From: Streptomyces sp. A1136
GTDB taxonomy: Bacteria; Actinomycetota; Actinomycetes; Streptomycetales; Streptomycetaceae
DNA: 64,000 bases
Direction: 5' to 3'
Assembly: GCF_004795055.1 (NCBI RefSeq)
Contig: NZ_SSBJ01000013.1
Location: 62,001-126,000, forward strand
Shown here piece after piece: positions 34,121-42,460 of this stretch (position 1 is its first letter; each line of letters begins with the position of its first letter). Below the pieces are notes generated by a model, which worked only from the letters and a program-made list of their open reading frames with translations, searched no databases and was not told the origin of the DNA. The translations under genes were made by a program, and so were the position numbers.

Positions 34121-34705
34121 ATGGCAGAAATTCTCGCCCTTGTGGAGGCCCGGCTGCGCACCGCGTTCGGCGAACCCGACGCCCGCGCCGCCGTCACCTT
34201 CCTCGGCACCGACCGCATCGAGGTACTCCGCTTCGCCGAGGGCGACCTCGTGCGGTACGCGACCCTCGGCATGTCCGCGCACCCGATGACCGACCCGACC
34301 GCCGTGGTCGCCGACCCGTTGCGCGGGCCGCGCGCCGAGTTGGTGCTGACCGTACGCGCGGGGCTCGCGCCCACCGACAAGGTGCTCCGCCCGCTCGCGG
34401 TGCTGGCCGCGTCGCCGATGGTCGAAGGGCTGGTCGTGGCGCCCGGGGCCTCGCTGGACGTGGGCGAACCGCTGTGGGAGGGCGCGCCGTTCAGCTCCGT
34501 GCTCGTCGCCGAGCCGGGCGGGCTGGTGGAGGACCTCGACCTGGACGAGCCGCTGGAGCCGGTGCGGTTCCTCCCGCTGCTTCCGATGACGGCGAACGAG
34601 GCCGCCTGGAAGCGGGTGCACGGAGCGGCCGCCCTCCAGGAGCGCTGGCTCGCGCGCGGCACGGATCTGCGGGACCCTCTGCGTACGGCCGTCGCACTGG
34701 ACTGA
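34121..34705 (+). CDS. Suppressor-of-fused (SUFU) domain protein
   Basis: This 194-residue cytoplasmic protein resembles the bacterial SUFU family (YATLGMSAHPMTD, RAELVLTVRAGL, VEGLVVAPGASLDVGEPLWEG and FLPLLPMTANEAAWKRVHGA). Bacterial SUFU proteins often act as immunity or protein-binding modules in toxin systems, but no toxin gene is near and this solitary copy is widely conserved in streptomycetes. The start is chosen from the leaderless -10 arrangement. The role is unknown. Confidence 0.88.
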   Translation: MAEILALVEARLRTAFGEPDARAAVTFLGTDRIEVLRFAEGDLVRYATLGMSAHPMTDPTAVVADPLRGPRAELVLTVRAGLAPTDKVLRPLAVLAASPMVEGLVVAPGASLDVGEPLWEGAPFSSVLVAEPGGLVEDLDLDEPLEPVRFLPLLPMTANEAAWKRVHGAAALQERWLARGTDLRDPLRTAVALD

Positions 34706-34789
34706 GCTCCCGTCGCCCGGGGTACGGATGGCATCCGGACGGGTGAGCGTGCCTTGACGGGGCGCCGGGCGGGGAGGAGCGTGCTTCTT

Positions 34790-35431
34790 ATGAGGGGCGA
34801 ACCGAGTTGCCCGAAGTGCGGTGGCCGGGTGCGAGCGCCCGGTCTTTTCGCCGACTCCTGGCAGTGCGCGGTGCACGGCGCCGTCCATCCCCTACAGCCT
34901 GTGATCCCGCCCAGCGTCGAGGGCCTGGGCGTGATAGTGCACCGGGCGCAGGTACCGGTGTGGATGCCGTGGCCCCTGCCGGTGGGGTGGCTGTTCACCG
35001 GGGTGGCCGCCGCCGGGGACGACCGCAGCGGGGGGCGCGCCACCGCCGTCGCCTGCTCGGGCCCCGGGCCGCTGGGCGGCATGGGGGAGCTGGTCCTCGT
35101 GGCGGAGGAACTCGGCGTCGGCCTCGGAGCGCGGTACGCGGGGATCGACGCGCCCGACCCCGGCCCGTTCATGGACGTCTCGGCGCCGCCGCACGCCAAG
35201 GTCGTCGCGGCGGGCCGCCCCACCCCGCTGTGGCACGTCAAGGGAGTCCCGGACGACCGGGCCGTCTTCGCGGGCGAGGCGCGCGGGCTGTGGTTGTGGG
35301 CCGTGGTCTGGCCCGAGCAGACGGGGCTGCTCATGTACGACGAACTCGTCCTGACCGACCTGCGCGAGGCGGGCGCCGAGGTCGAACTGGTCCCCTGCGG
35401 TGCGCTGAGCCCGCGCATCTTGTCCTCCTGA
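34790..35431 (+). CDS. Conserved protein with N-terminal zinc ribbon (DUF6758-like)
   Basis: This 213-residue protein has an N-terminal zinc-ribbon-like motif CPKCGG and, 17 residues on, C-x2-H (CAVHG). The remainder is a conserved domain with PVWMPWPLPVGWLFTGVAAAG and GPGPLGGMGELVLVAEELGV. From memory this matches the DUF6758 family of streptomycetes. GGGGAGGAG at 34771-34779 is appropriate for the ATG at 34790, not for the GTG nine bases earlier. The function is not known; zinc or nucleic-acid binding is suggested by the ribbon. Confidence 0.82.
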   Translation: MRGEPSCPKCGGRVRAPGLFADSWQCAVHGAVHPLQPVIPPSVEGLGVIVHRAQVPVWMPWPLPVGWLFTGVAAAGDDRSGGRATAVACSGPGPLGGMGELVLVAEELGVGLGARYAGIDAPDPGPFMDVSAPPHAKVVAAGRPTPLWHVKGVPDDRAVFAGEARGLWLWAVVWPEQTGLLMYDELVLTDLREAGAEVELVPCGALSPRILSS

Positions 35432-35765
35432 GGCTGACGCGACCCTCGCGCCGTCCGGCCCCGGCGGGCCTCCCCGGCTTCGGCCCCCCGCGCCGTATTC
35501 CGTCCGCCGGACCCAGGCTTCGGCCCCCCCGCGCCGTATTCCGTCCGCCGACCGCCGGGTCGGGGGCCCGGGCGTTGGTGCGGCTCACGACGGGCGGCCG
35601 GTCCTCGGACGCCGCACCCGGCCGGGAGCTGCCTGGCGGGCCCGGACACCGGGGCCGCCGGGCGACTGGCACCGGGGCCGGACGATCGGCTGTGCCCGGT
35701 CGGGGCCGGGGCCCGGTATCCTGGAGCGTCCCCCTTTGTCCGTCCGTAGAAGCTGGAGCTCGGCA
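35432..35765 (+). other. Intergenic region with a duplicated segment
   Basis: There is no gene in 334 bases. It contains a near-exact duplication (35476-35509 and 35516-35550) and ends with a promoter-like TATCCT at 35717-35722 upstream of the PHP gene. The rest is very GC-rich with short inverted repeats. Confidence 0.5.
35476..35550 (+). repeat. Two tandem copies of a 34-base sequence, 40-base period
   Basis: GGCTTCGGCCCCCCGCGCCG and the following 14 bases (35476-35509) recur at 35516-35550 with a single extra C in the run. The separating bases are GACCCA. Confidence 0.85.
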
Positions 35766-36635
35766 GTGCGCATCGACCTGCACGCCCACTCCACCGCTTC
35801 CGACGGCACCGACACCCCCGCCGAGCTGGTTCGCAACGCCGCCGCCGCCGGGCTGGACGTCGTCGCGCTGACCGACCACGACACCGTCGGCGGCTACGCC
35901 GAGGCCATCGCGGCCCTGCCGCCGGGGCTCACCCTGGTGACCGGAGCGGAGCTGAGCTGCCGGCTCGACGGGATCGGGGTGCACATGCTCGCCTACCTCT
36001 TCGACCCGCGAGAGCCCGAGCTGCACGCCGAGCGGGAACTGGTCCGCGACGACCGCACCCCCCGCGCCCAGACCATGATCGACAAGCTGCGGGCGCTCGG
36101 CGTGGACATCACCTGGGAGCAGGTCGCCCGGATCGCCGGGGCGGGTTCCGTGGGCCGGCCGCACATCGCCGCCGCCCTCGTCGAGCTCGGCGTCGTGCCC
36201 ACCGTCTCCGACGCGTTCACGCCCGACTGGCTCGCCGACGGCGGCCGTGCCCACGCGCAGAAGCACGAGCTCGACCCCTTCGACGCCATCCGTCTGGTGA
36301 AGGCGGCCGGCGGGGTCACCGTCTTCGCCCACCCCGCCGCCGTCAAGCGCGGCCGGTGCGTGCCCGAGACCGTCCTGGCCGAACTGGCGGCGGCCGGACT
36401 GGACGGCATCGAGGTCGACCACATGGACCACGACACGGCGACGCGCGCCCGGCTGCGGGGCCTGGCGGACGAACTCGGCCTGCTCGCGACCGGGTCCAGC
36501 GACTACCACGGCAGCCGCAAGACCTGCCGCCTCGGGGAGTACACGACCGACCCCGAGATCTACGGCGAGATCACGCGCCGCGCCACCGGGGCCTTCCCCG
36601 TCCCCGGCGCGGGTGGAAGCCGCCACGAGGGCTGA
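35766..36635 (+). CDS. PHP-domain phosphoesterase
   Basis: This metal-dependent phosphoesterase, 289 residues, is of the PHP/TrpH (RNase AM) type. Metal ligands are in RIDLHAHSTASDGT, ALTDHDTVGG, GAELSC, FAHPAAVK, DHMDHD and GSSDYHG, the full set for a trinuclear site. Characterised relatives remove phosphate from 3',5'-bisphosphonucleotides or trim RNA 5' ends. The GTG at 35766 has GGAGCTC upstream. It lies just before marC, and the two may be co-transcribed. Confidence 0.92.
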   Translation: MRIDLHAHSTASDGTDTPAELVRNAAAAGLDVVALTDHDTVGGYAEAIAALPPGLTLVTGAELSCRLDGIGVHMLAYLFDPREPELHAERELVRDDRTPRAQTMIDKLRALGVDITWEQVARIAGAGSVGRPHIAAALVELGVVPTVSDAFTPDWLADGGRAHAQKHELDPFDAIRLVKAAGGVTVFAHPAAVKRGRCVPETVLAELAAAGLDGIEVDHMDHDTATRARLRGLADELGLLATGSSDYHGSRKTCRLGEYTTDPEIYGEITRRATGAFPVPGAGGSRHEG

Positions 36636-36690
36636 TCCCTCCACCGCCCCACCCTTTTTGCTACACCCCTCTCTCCTGCAAGGCATCACT

Positions 36691-37293
36691 GTGTTTGATT
36701 TCGCCGTCTTCGGATCCCTATTTCTCACGCTTTTCGTGATTATGGACCCCCCAGGGATCACGCCGATCTTCCTGGCCCTGACGTCCGGCCGCGCCACCAA
36801 GGTGCAGCGCCGGATGGCCTGGCAGGCCGTCTGCGTGGCCTTCGGTGTCATCGCCGTCTTCGGCGTCTGCGGCCAGCAGATCCTCGACTACCTGCACGTG
36901 TCCGTCCCGGCGCTGATGATCGCCGGCGGGCTGCTGCTCCTGCTGATCGCGCTGGACCTGCTCACCGGCAAGACGGACGAGCCCAAGCAGACCAAGGACG
37001 TGAACGTCGCCCTCGTGCCCCTCGGCATGCCGCTGCTGGCGGGCCCGGGCGCGATCGTGTCGGTCATCCTCGCCGTGCAGAAGGCCGACGGCTTCGGCGG
37101 GCAGCTCTCCGTCTGGTCCGCGATCATCGCCATGCACGTCGTGCTGTGGATCACGATGCGCTACTCCCTGGTGATCATCAGGGTGATCAAGGACGGTGGC
37201 GTCGTCCTGGTGACGCGCCTCGCCGGCATGATGCTCTCCGCGATCGCCGTCCAGCAGATCATCAACGGTGTCCTCCAGGTCGTGCGCGCCTGA
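36691..37293 (+). CDS. MarC-family integral membrane protein
   Basis: This 200-residue protein has six hydrophobic segments of the MarC/UPF0056 family. The signature FVIMDPPGITPIFLALTSG lies in the first helix region, and PLGMPLLAGPGAIVSVIL in the second half, giving the internal pseudo-repeat. The function remains unsettled, despite the historical link with multidrug resistance. The GTG at 36691 is preferred because it places the first helix at the N-terminus; upstream codons would add an unlikely proline-rich tail and overlap the PHP gene. Confidence 0.88.
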   Translation: MFDFAVFGSLFLTLFVIMDPPGITPIFLALTSGRATKVQRRMAWQAVCVAFGVIAVFGVCGQQILDYLHVSVPALMIAGGLLLLLIALDLLTGKTDEPKQTKDVNVALVPLGMPLLAGPGAIVSVILAVQKADGFGGQLSVWSAIIAMHVVLWITMRYSLVIIRVIKDGGVVLVTRLAGMMLSAIAVQQIINGVLQVVRA

Positions 37294-37322
37294 GGTCCGG
37301 GCGACCGACCCCGCACATGCGA

Positions 37323-37351
37323 ATGCCCCGCACCGGTCCGGTGCGGGGCAT
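37323..37351 (+). terminator. Perfect hairpin terminator
   Basis: A 14-base arm 37323-37336 pairs with 37338-37351 around a single central base. It lies 30 bases after the MarC stop and may also serve the convergent small gene at 37396. Confidence 0.85.
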
Positions 37352-37395
37352 CGCGCGTCTCGTCGTCGTTCGTCTCGTCTACCGCGGGAAGCGGG

Positions 37396-37548
37396 TCAGT
37401 TGGACGCGGTCTCGGCCGGTCGGATCAGAATGCGCTGGCCGACTGAGGCGGCGTGCTGCACGATCCGGTTGACGGAGGCCGCGTCCACGACGGTGCTGTC
37501 CACGGCGCTCCCGTTGACATCGTCCAGGCGCAGAATCTCGAAGCGCAC
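37396..37548 (-). CDS. Small conserved protein, 50 residues
   Basis: This 50-residue protein (RFEILRLDDVNGSAVDSTVV, then a helix and ending in ILIRPAETASN) resembles a two-strand/one-helix mini-domain. GGGAG precedes the GTG start, the codon use is typical, and an unusual A+T-rich promoter region lies upstream. I do not recognise a functional family; the size and regulation suggest a developmentally or stress-controlled small protein, which is only a guess. Confidence 0.7.
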   Translation of the reverse strand: MRFEILRLDDVNGSAVDSTVVDAASVNRIVQHAASVGQRILIRPAETASN

Positions 37549-37564
37549 GGCTTCTCCCTTCGTC

Positions 37565-37640
37565 AGTGTTTCACTTGCACTGGCATAACGAAGTGTAAGC
37601 CGCAAACATTCCCTACGCTAAGGAAATTTTTTCCCTCGCT
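37565..37640 (-). promoter_or_regulatory. A+T-rich regulatory region with repeated elements
   Basis: CGCTAA occurs at about 37616 and again at about 37636, flanking GGAAATTTTTTCC. Nearby CTTGCACT and AGTGTAAG form a near inverted repeat. This is the likely control region of the 50-residue gene and contrasts sharply with the GC-rich surroundings. Confidence 0.45.
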
Positions 37641-38511
37641 AACGAACCGAGACTTCGGGGCATGCGCCCGAGCCCCAGAAGGCAACCAGCGCATCCGCTG
37701 TGACCTGCGGGTTCTCGGCGTTCGGGGAGTGTTCGGCGCCCTCGACGACGACTCGCGCCGCGCGCAACCGCCGTGCCATCTCGTCCATCAACGGGACCGG
37801 CCAGGCGTAGTCGACCACGCCCGACAGCACCAGTTTGCGCAGCGGTACCTCCGCCAGCTCCGCCACCCGGTCCGGCTCCGAGATCAGTACCCGCCCCGTG
37901 CCGATCAACTGCTCCGGCACCGTGGACAGCCACCGCTCGCGCAGGAAGTCCGCCAGCGCGGGGGAGTCGGGCACGGCGTCCGCCGGGTCCTGGGCCCGCA
38001 TCGCGGCCCAGACCGCCGGCATGTCGTCCCGGAGCGCCTCCAGCGCCGCGATCAGCAGCTTCGTACGCGCCTGCTGGTCCTCGGCGATCGCGGCCGGACC
38101 ACTGCTCATCAAGGTGAGGGAGGCGAAGGGCGCGGGGTCGCGCAACACGGCGGCGCGGGAGATCAGGCCGCCCAGGGAGTGGCCGACGAGGTGTACCGGC
38201 CCGCCGCCCAGCGCCTCCGCCTGGGCGAGCAGGTCCCGGGCCAGCTCCTCGCAGGTGTAGGCGGACTCGTCGCGCGGGCCCGGGCTCTCGTACTGACCGC
38301 GCCCGTCGACCGCGACCGCCCGGTAGCCGGCGGCGGCCAGCGGCTCCAACAGACCGATGAAGTCCTCTTTGCTGCCGGTGAAGCCCGGGACCAGCAGGGC
38401 GGTGCCGCGCAGCGGCTCGCCCGCCTCGTGCACGGCGAACTCCCCGCGTGCGGTCCCGAGACGGCGGGCGCGGGCGACGGACGGCAGGGTCAGGCGGGGC
38501 GGCTTGCTCAT
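37639..38511 (-). CDS. Alpha/beta hydrolase
   Basis: This 290-residue soluble serine hydrolase has the nucleophile in GHSLGG, the oxyanion-side VPGFTGSKEDF, the acid probably the Asp of SGVVDYAWP, and the base His in EGAEHSPNAENP. It is of the lipase/esterase or C-C hydrolase type; the natural ester is unknown. It has no signal peptide, so it acts in the cytoplasm. The gene is followed by the 50-residue gene on the same strand. Confidence 0.88.
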   Translation of the reverse strand: MSKPPRLTLPSVARARRLGTARGEFAVHEAGEPLRGTALLVPGFTGSKEDFIGLLEPLAAAGYRAVAVDGRGQYESPGPRDESAYTCEELARDLLAQAEALGGGPVHLVGHSLGGLISRAAVLRDPAPFASLTLMSSGPAAIAEDQQARTKLLIAALEALRDDMPAVWAAMRAQDPADAVPDSPALADFLRERWLSTVPEQLIGTGRVLISEPDRVAELAEVPLRKLVLSGVVDYAWPVPLMDEMARRLRAARVVVEGAEHSPNAENPQVTADALVAFWGSGACPEVSVR

Positions 38512-38561
38512 GGGCCCGAGGTTACCGGCCCGTAGCCCGCGGCCCGGCCCCTGGTACGCGA

Positions 38562-38599
38562 ACGGCCCCGTTCCCCTCCGATGAGGGGAACGGGGCCGT
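38562..38599 (-). terminator. Perfect 17-base-pair hairpin terminator of the helicase gene
   Basis: Arms 38562-38578 and 38583-38599 enclose CGAT. It lies 24 bases beyond the DEAD-box helicase stop on its strand. Confidence 0.85.
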
Positions 38600-38622
38600 C
38601 GGAGCGCTTGCGCCCGGGGCGG

Positions 38623-40773
38623 TTACGCCTCCGGGGTCTGCGCCACGGCCTTGCGGGTCCGCGTGCGCTTCGGCTTGGCCGGAGCCTCCTCCGCAGCGGC
38701 GGCGGGCGCCTCCACGGCGGCGGTGGCGGCCTTGCGGGTGCGGGTGCGCTTGGGCTTGGCGGTCTCCTCGGAGACGGCCGCGACCTCGGCGGCCGGCGGG
38801 GCGGCCTCCGCGACCTTGCGGGTCCGCGTGCGCTTCGGCTTCACCGGGGCCTCCTCGGCCACCGGAGCGGCCTCGGTCGCCACGGGCTCGGTCGCCACGG
38901 GGGCGGCCTCCGCGACCTTGCGGGTACGGGTGCGCCTCGGCTTGGCCGGCGCCTCCTCCGCGACCGCGGCCGGTGCGGGGACCACGGCGGCTTCGGCGAC
39001 GGCCTCGGCCACCGGGGCGGCGGTCTTGCGGGTCCGGGTGCGGCGGGCCGGGGCCGGCTCCACCGGCGGGGCCATCTGGAAGTCCGGCTCCGCGGCGGAC
39101 GGCGCCGGCACCCGACGGACCGGGCGGCGCGGCGCCCGGACGGGCTCCACGGCCGGGGCCATCTGGAAGTCCGGCTCCGGCGCTGCGGCCGGTGCCTCGG
39201 CGTCCGGGGTCACGGCGGCGGCGGTCACCGACGGCGCGGACGCACGGGTCCGACGCCGACGCGGCTTGCGCGGTTCATCGGCGGCCGGGGCCGCGACGAC
39301 CGGGTCCGCCACGGTCGGGGCCGCGGCGGCGGGGGCCTCGGCGACCGGGGTCACCGCGGCGGCCGCCGTCTCGGCGACCTCACTGCCACCGCGCGTACGT
39401 CGGCGCTGACGCGGGGTCCGCGTACGGGCCGGACGCTCCTCGACCGGCGCCGCGGCGGCCGGGCCGCGACCGCCACGGCCACCACGGCCGCCGGTCTCGC
39501 CCAGGTCCTCCAGCTGCTCGGCCTTCAGGCCCTCACGCGTGCGCTCGGCACGCGGCAGGATGCCCTTGGTCCCGGCGGGGATGTTCAGCTCCTCGTACAG
39601 GTGCGGCGACGTGGAGTACGTCTCGACCGGCTCGTGGAAGTCCAGCTCCAGCGCCTTGTTGATCAGCTGCCAGCGCGGGATGTCGTCCCAGTCGACCAGG
39701 GTGACGGCGATGCCCTTGTTGCCCGCGCGACCGGTACGGCCCACACGGTGCAGGAAGGTCTTCTCGTCCTCGGGCGCCTGGTAGTTGATGACGTGGGTCA
39801 CACCCTCGACATCGATACCGCGCGCGGCGACGTCGGTGCACACGAGCACGTCGACCTTGCCGTTGCGGAACGCCCGCAGCGCCTGCTCGCGCGCGCCCTG
39901 GCCCAGGTCGCCGTGGACGGCGCCCGAGGCGAAGCCGCGCTTCTCCAGCTGCTCGGCGATGTCGGCCGCCGTGCGCTTGGTCCGGCAGAAGATCATGGCC
40001 AGGCCGCGGCCCTCGGCCTGGAGGATGCGGGAGACGAGCTCCGGCTTGTCCATGTTGTGCGCACGGAAGACGTGCTGCTTGATGTTGGCGACGGTCACGC
40101 CCTCGCCCTCGGGGGAGGTGGCGCGGATGTGCGTCGGCTGCGACATGTACCGGCGGGCCAGGCCGATGACCGCGCCCGGCATGGTCGCCGAGAACAGCAT
40201 GGTCTGGCGCTTCGGCGGCAGGTAGTTGATGATCTTCTCGACGTCGGGCAGGAAGCCCAGGTCGAGCATCTCGTCGGCCTCGTCCAGGACGAGCGCCTTG
40301 ACGTGGGACAGGTCCAGCTTGCGCTGACCGGCCAGGTCGAGGAGTCGGCCCGGGGTGCCGACGATGATGTCGACGCCCTTCTTGAGCGCCTCGACCTGCG
40401 GCTCGTACGCGCGGCCGCCGTATATGGCGAGGACGCGGACGTTGCGGACCTTGCCCGCGGTCAGCAGGTCGTTGGTGACCTGCGTGCACAGCTCGCGGGT
40501 CGGGACGACCACGAGGGCCTGCGGCGCGTCGGTCAGCTGGTCGGGTCGGGCCCGACCCGCCTCGACGTCGGCGGGGACGGTGACCCGCTCCAGCAGCGGA
40601 AGGCCGAAACCGAGCGTCTTGCCGGTTCCGGTCTTGGCCTGGCCGATGACGTCCGAGCCGGAGAGGGCTACCGGGAGGGTCATCTCCTGGATCGGGAAGG
40701 GGGACACGATGCCGACGGCTTCAAGGGCTTCGGCGGTCTCGGGATAGATACCGAGGTCACGGAACGTAGTCAG
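38623..40773 (-). CDS. DEAD-box ATP-dependent RNA helicase with long basic C-terminus
   Basis: This 716-residue RhlE/CshA-type helicase has the Q-motif region FPIQEMTLPVAL, motif I AKTGTGKT, Ia PTRELC, II DEAD, III SAT, and motifs IV-VI including HRVGRTGRAG. After residue 430 comes a 280-residue tail alternating Ala/Pro/Glu-rich stretches with basic RTRTRK boxes, presumably binding RNA. The start is unusual. The conserved sequence TTFRDLGIYPE is preceded by CTG (40773), with AGAAGAGG at the right distance, and no ATG or GTG nearby, so a CTG start is proposed. In cells such helicases assist ribosome assembly and cold growth. Confidence 0.9.
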   Translation of the reverse strand: MTTFRDLGIYPETAEALEAVGIVSPFPIQEMTLPVALSGSDVIGQAKTGTGKTLGFGLPLLERVTVPADVEAGRARPDQLTDAPQALVVVPTRELCTQVTNDLLTAGKVRNVRVLAIYGGRAYEPQVEALKKGVDIIVGTPGRLLDLAGQRKLDLSHVKALVLDEADEMLDLGFLPDVEKIINYLPPKRQTMLFSATMPGAVIGLARRYMSQPTHIRATSPEGEGVTVANIKQHVFRAHNMDKPELVSRILQAEGRGLAMIFCRTKRTAADIAEQLEKRGFASGAVHGDLGQGAREQALRAFRNGKVDVLVCTDVAARGIDVEGVTHVINYQAPEDEKTFLHRVGRTGRAGNKGIAVTLVDWDDIPRWQLINKALELDFHEPVETYSTSPHLYEELNIPAGTKGILPRAERTREGLKAEQLEDLGETGGRGGRGGRGPAAAAPVEERPARTRTPRQRRRTRGGSEVAETAAAAVTPVAEAPAAAAPTVADPVVAAPAADEPRKPRRRRTRASAPSVTAAAVTPDAEAPAAAPEPDFQMAPAVEPVRAPRRPVRRVPAPSAAEPDFQMAPPVEPAPARRTRTRKTAAPVAEAVAEAAVVPAPAAVAEEAPAKPRRTRTRKVAEAAPVATEPVATEAAPVAEEAPVKPKRTRTRKVAEAAPPAAEVAAVSEETAKPKRTRTRKAATAAVEAPAAAAEEAPAKPKRTRTRKAVAQTPEA
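38640..39090 (-). repeat. In-gene repeats encoding KPKRTRTRK modules
   Basis: The helicase tail repeats (K/R)P(K/R)RTRTRK five times separated by Ala/Glu/Pro-rich spacers. EPDFQMAP also occurs twice just upstream of them in the protein. Confidence 0.8.
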
Positions 40774-41149
40774 GGTGCTGCCTCTTCTGTGAGACGCGGC
40801 GCGAGGCGGCGAGGGGGGTCGTACCGTGCCGGGCTTGCAGTACTCGGCCGCCCAGGTTTCGGGCGGGCCGTACAAAGCTGCGCGGGACCACTAGCCTTCG
40901 CTCAAGCGCTTCTGCCGCTGAGGGGGCCCCTCGTGCAGGCGGTACGCATGGACGTACGCACCACACAGAGGGCGGTCGGGTGGAGCCGATCGGGCCACCG
41001 ACCGGGCATCCTCATTCGGATGGCCCGCCGAGTTTCCGGCAGGCGCTTTACCACTGTACCCCGGAATCGCGCAGCCGTGTCGGGTGAATTCACCTGGTAG
41101 TCGTGTTTAGGTGGACTGAGCAGGTGGTTCGCGGCCGGTTTCGGCGGGC

Positions 41150-41162
41150 TATTGTGCGGAGC
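41150..41162 (+). promoter_or_regulatory. -10 element close to the start of the ferritin-like gene
   Basis: TATTGT (41150-41155) is followed by GCGGAGC and the ATG at 41163. The spacing suits a leaderless start, though GGAG could also act as a very close ribosome site. Confidence 0.4.
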
Positions 41163-41921
41163 ATGTCGACCGTAGAAAACGCATCGCCCGCCGACGACGG
41201 CGCCTCCGGGGAGGCGGCCGGAATCGCCGCCCAGGACTGGGCGACCGCCTCGGCCTCACCGCAGTACCGGGCAGCCGTCGTGGACCTGCTCGGCGCGCTC
41301 GCTTACGGAGAACTCGCGGCGTTCGAGCGCCTGGCCGAGGACGCGAAGCTCGCGCCCACTCTTTCCGACAAGGCCGAACTCGCGAAGATGGCCTCCGCCG
41401 AGTTCCACCACTTCGAGCGGCTGCGCGACCGGCTGTCGGCGATCGACGCCGAGCCCACCGCCGCGATGGAGCCCTTCGCCAAGGGCGTCGACGACTTCCA
41501 CCGCCAGACCGCCCCCTCGGACTGGCTGGAGGGCCTGGTCAAGGCCTACGTCGGCGACTCCATCGCGAGCGACTTCTACCGCGAGGTCGCGACCCACCTG
41601 GACACCGACACCCGCGCCCTCGTCGTCGGCGTCCTCGACGACACCGGCCACGGCGGCTTCGCCGTCGAGAAGGTGCGCGCCGCGATCGACGCGGACCCGC
41701 GCCTCGGTGGCCGGCTCGCGCTGTGGGCCCGCCGGCTGATGGGCGAGGCCCTGTCGCAGGCCCAACGCGTCGTCGCCGAACGCGACGCGCTGTCGACCAT
41801 GCTGGTCGGCGGCGTCGACGGAATGGCGGCCGGCTTCGACCTCGCGGCGGTCGGCGAGATGTTCACCCGGATCACCAAGGCGCACACCAAGCGGATGGCG
41901 GCCCTCGGCCTCGCCGCCTGA
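41163..41921 (+). CDS. Ferritin-like fold protein (MiaE-like)
   Basis: This 252-residue four-helix protein is of the type annotated as ferritin-like or tRNA-(ms2io6A)-hydroxylase-like. Candidate di-iron ligands are the Glu residues in YGELAAFERLAED and the E-x2-H in MASAEFHHFERL; the second half contains DSIASDFYREVATHLD and DDTGHGGFAVEKV. In mycobacteria the homologue lies beside rhlE, as here. Real hydroxylase activity on tRNA is unproven. It is divergent from the helicase gene and ends at a strong hairpin. Confidence 0.85.
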   Translation: MSTVENASPADDGASGEAAGIAAQDWATASASPQYRAAVVDLLGALAYGELAAFERLAEDAKLAPTLSDKAELAKMASAEFHHFERLRDRLSAIDAEPTAAMEPFAKGVDDFHRQTAPSDWLEGLVKAYVGDSIASDFYREVATHLDTDTRALVVGVLDDTGHGGFAVEKVRAAIDADPRLGGRLALWARRLMGEALSQAQRVVAERDALSTMLVGGVDGMAAGFDLAAVGEMFTRITKAHTKRMAALGLAA

Positions 41922-41937
41922 GGCCCGCCCGCACGCG

Positions 41938-41980
41938 GCACGCCGGCCCCGGAGCGGAATCCCGCCCGGGGCCGGCGTGC
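41938..41980 (+). terminator. Perfect 15-base-pair hairpin terminator
   Basis: The arm 41938-41952 pairs with 41966-41980, with a 13-base loop, 17 bases after the ferritin-like stop and before the convergent gene at 42009. Confidence 0.8.
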
Positions 41981-42008
41981 GTCCGTCCCCTGGATCGCGT
42001 CGGTCGGC

Positions 42009-42311
42009 TCAGCCCCGCGTCGGGAGCGAAAACGGAGGCCGCCTGCCCGGCGGCCCGTTGTGGCCGGAGGGCCGCAGCAGCAGCGACAGCACGACCGCGG
42101 ACACCATCACGGACCCCAGCAGCGTCGCGGCCAGGCTGTTGTGGCCCGGACCCAGCGACACGTGCGTGAGGTAGGCCCCGAACAGCGCGCCCGCCACCCC
42201 GCTGACCAGCACCATTCTGGAAGAAGGCAGCCGGTCCCCGAGCGCGCGCACGGCCGCCCCGGCGAGGGCGAGCCCCAGCAGACCGGAGCCGAGCGCTTCC
42301 ATCAGCAGCAT
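42009..42311 (-). CDS. Small membrane protein, 100 residues
   Basis: This protein has three hydrophobic segments (about residues 5-22, 33-50 and 58-80) and a proline/glycine-rich basic tail (RPSGHNGPPGRRPPF). AGGGACCTC precedes the ATG at 42311, which fits better than the second ATG three codons later. It resembles short transglycosylase-associated/GlsB-type membrane proteins in its style (GVAGALFGAYLTH) but I cannot assign it firmly. The function is unknown. Confidence 0.72.
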   Translation of the reverse strand: MLLMEALGSGLLGLALAGAAVRALGDRLPSSRMVLVSGVAGALFGAYLTHVSLGPGHNSLAATLLGSVMVSAVVLSLLLRPSGHNGPPGRRPPFSLPTRG

Positions 42312-42384
42312 GAGGTCCCTTCCGATACGTCAGCGGGCTTTTTCGGGGTGCAGCAGTGCGGTCCTACCCGAAGCGGAACAAAGG

Positions 42385-42419
42385 GAAACGGCCCGGCGGA
42401 ACAACCGCCGGGCCGTTTC
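42385..42419 (-). terminator. Perfect 15-base-pair hairpin terminator
   Basis: Arms 42385-42399 and 42405-42419 enclose AACAA, downstream of the DUF3107 gene on its strand. Confidence 0.85.
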
Positions 42420-42460
42420 TCTCGCTGTGTCGGGACTCCAGTCGCGCCCCGGTCCGCGCC

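Noticed and set aside
34121..34705. SUFU-like gene as an immunity gene of a polymorphic toxin system
   Set aside because: No toxin, secretion or other immunity gene lies nearby and the gene has its own housekeeping-like leaderless promoter.
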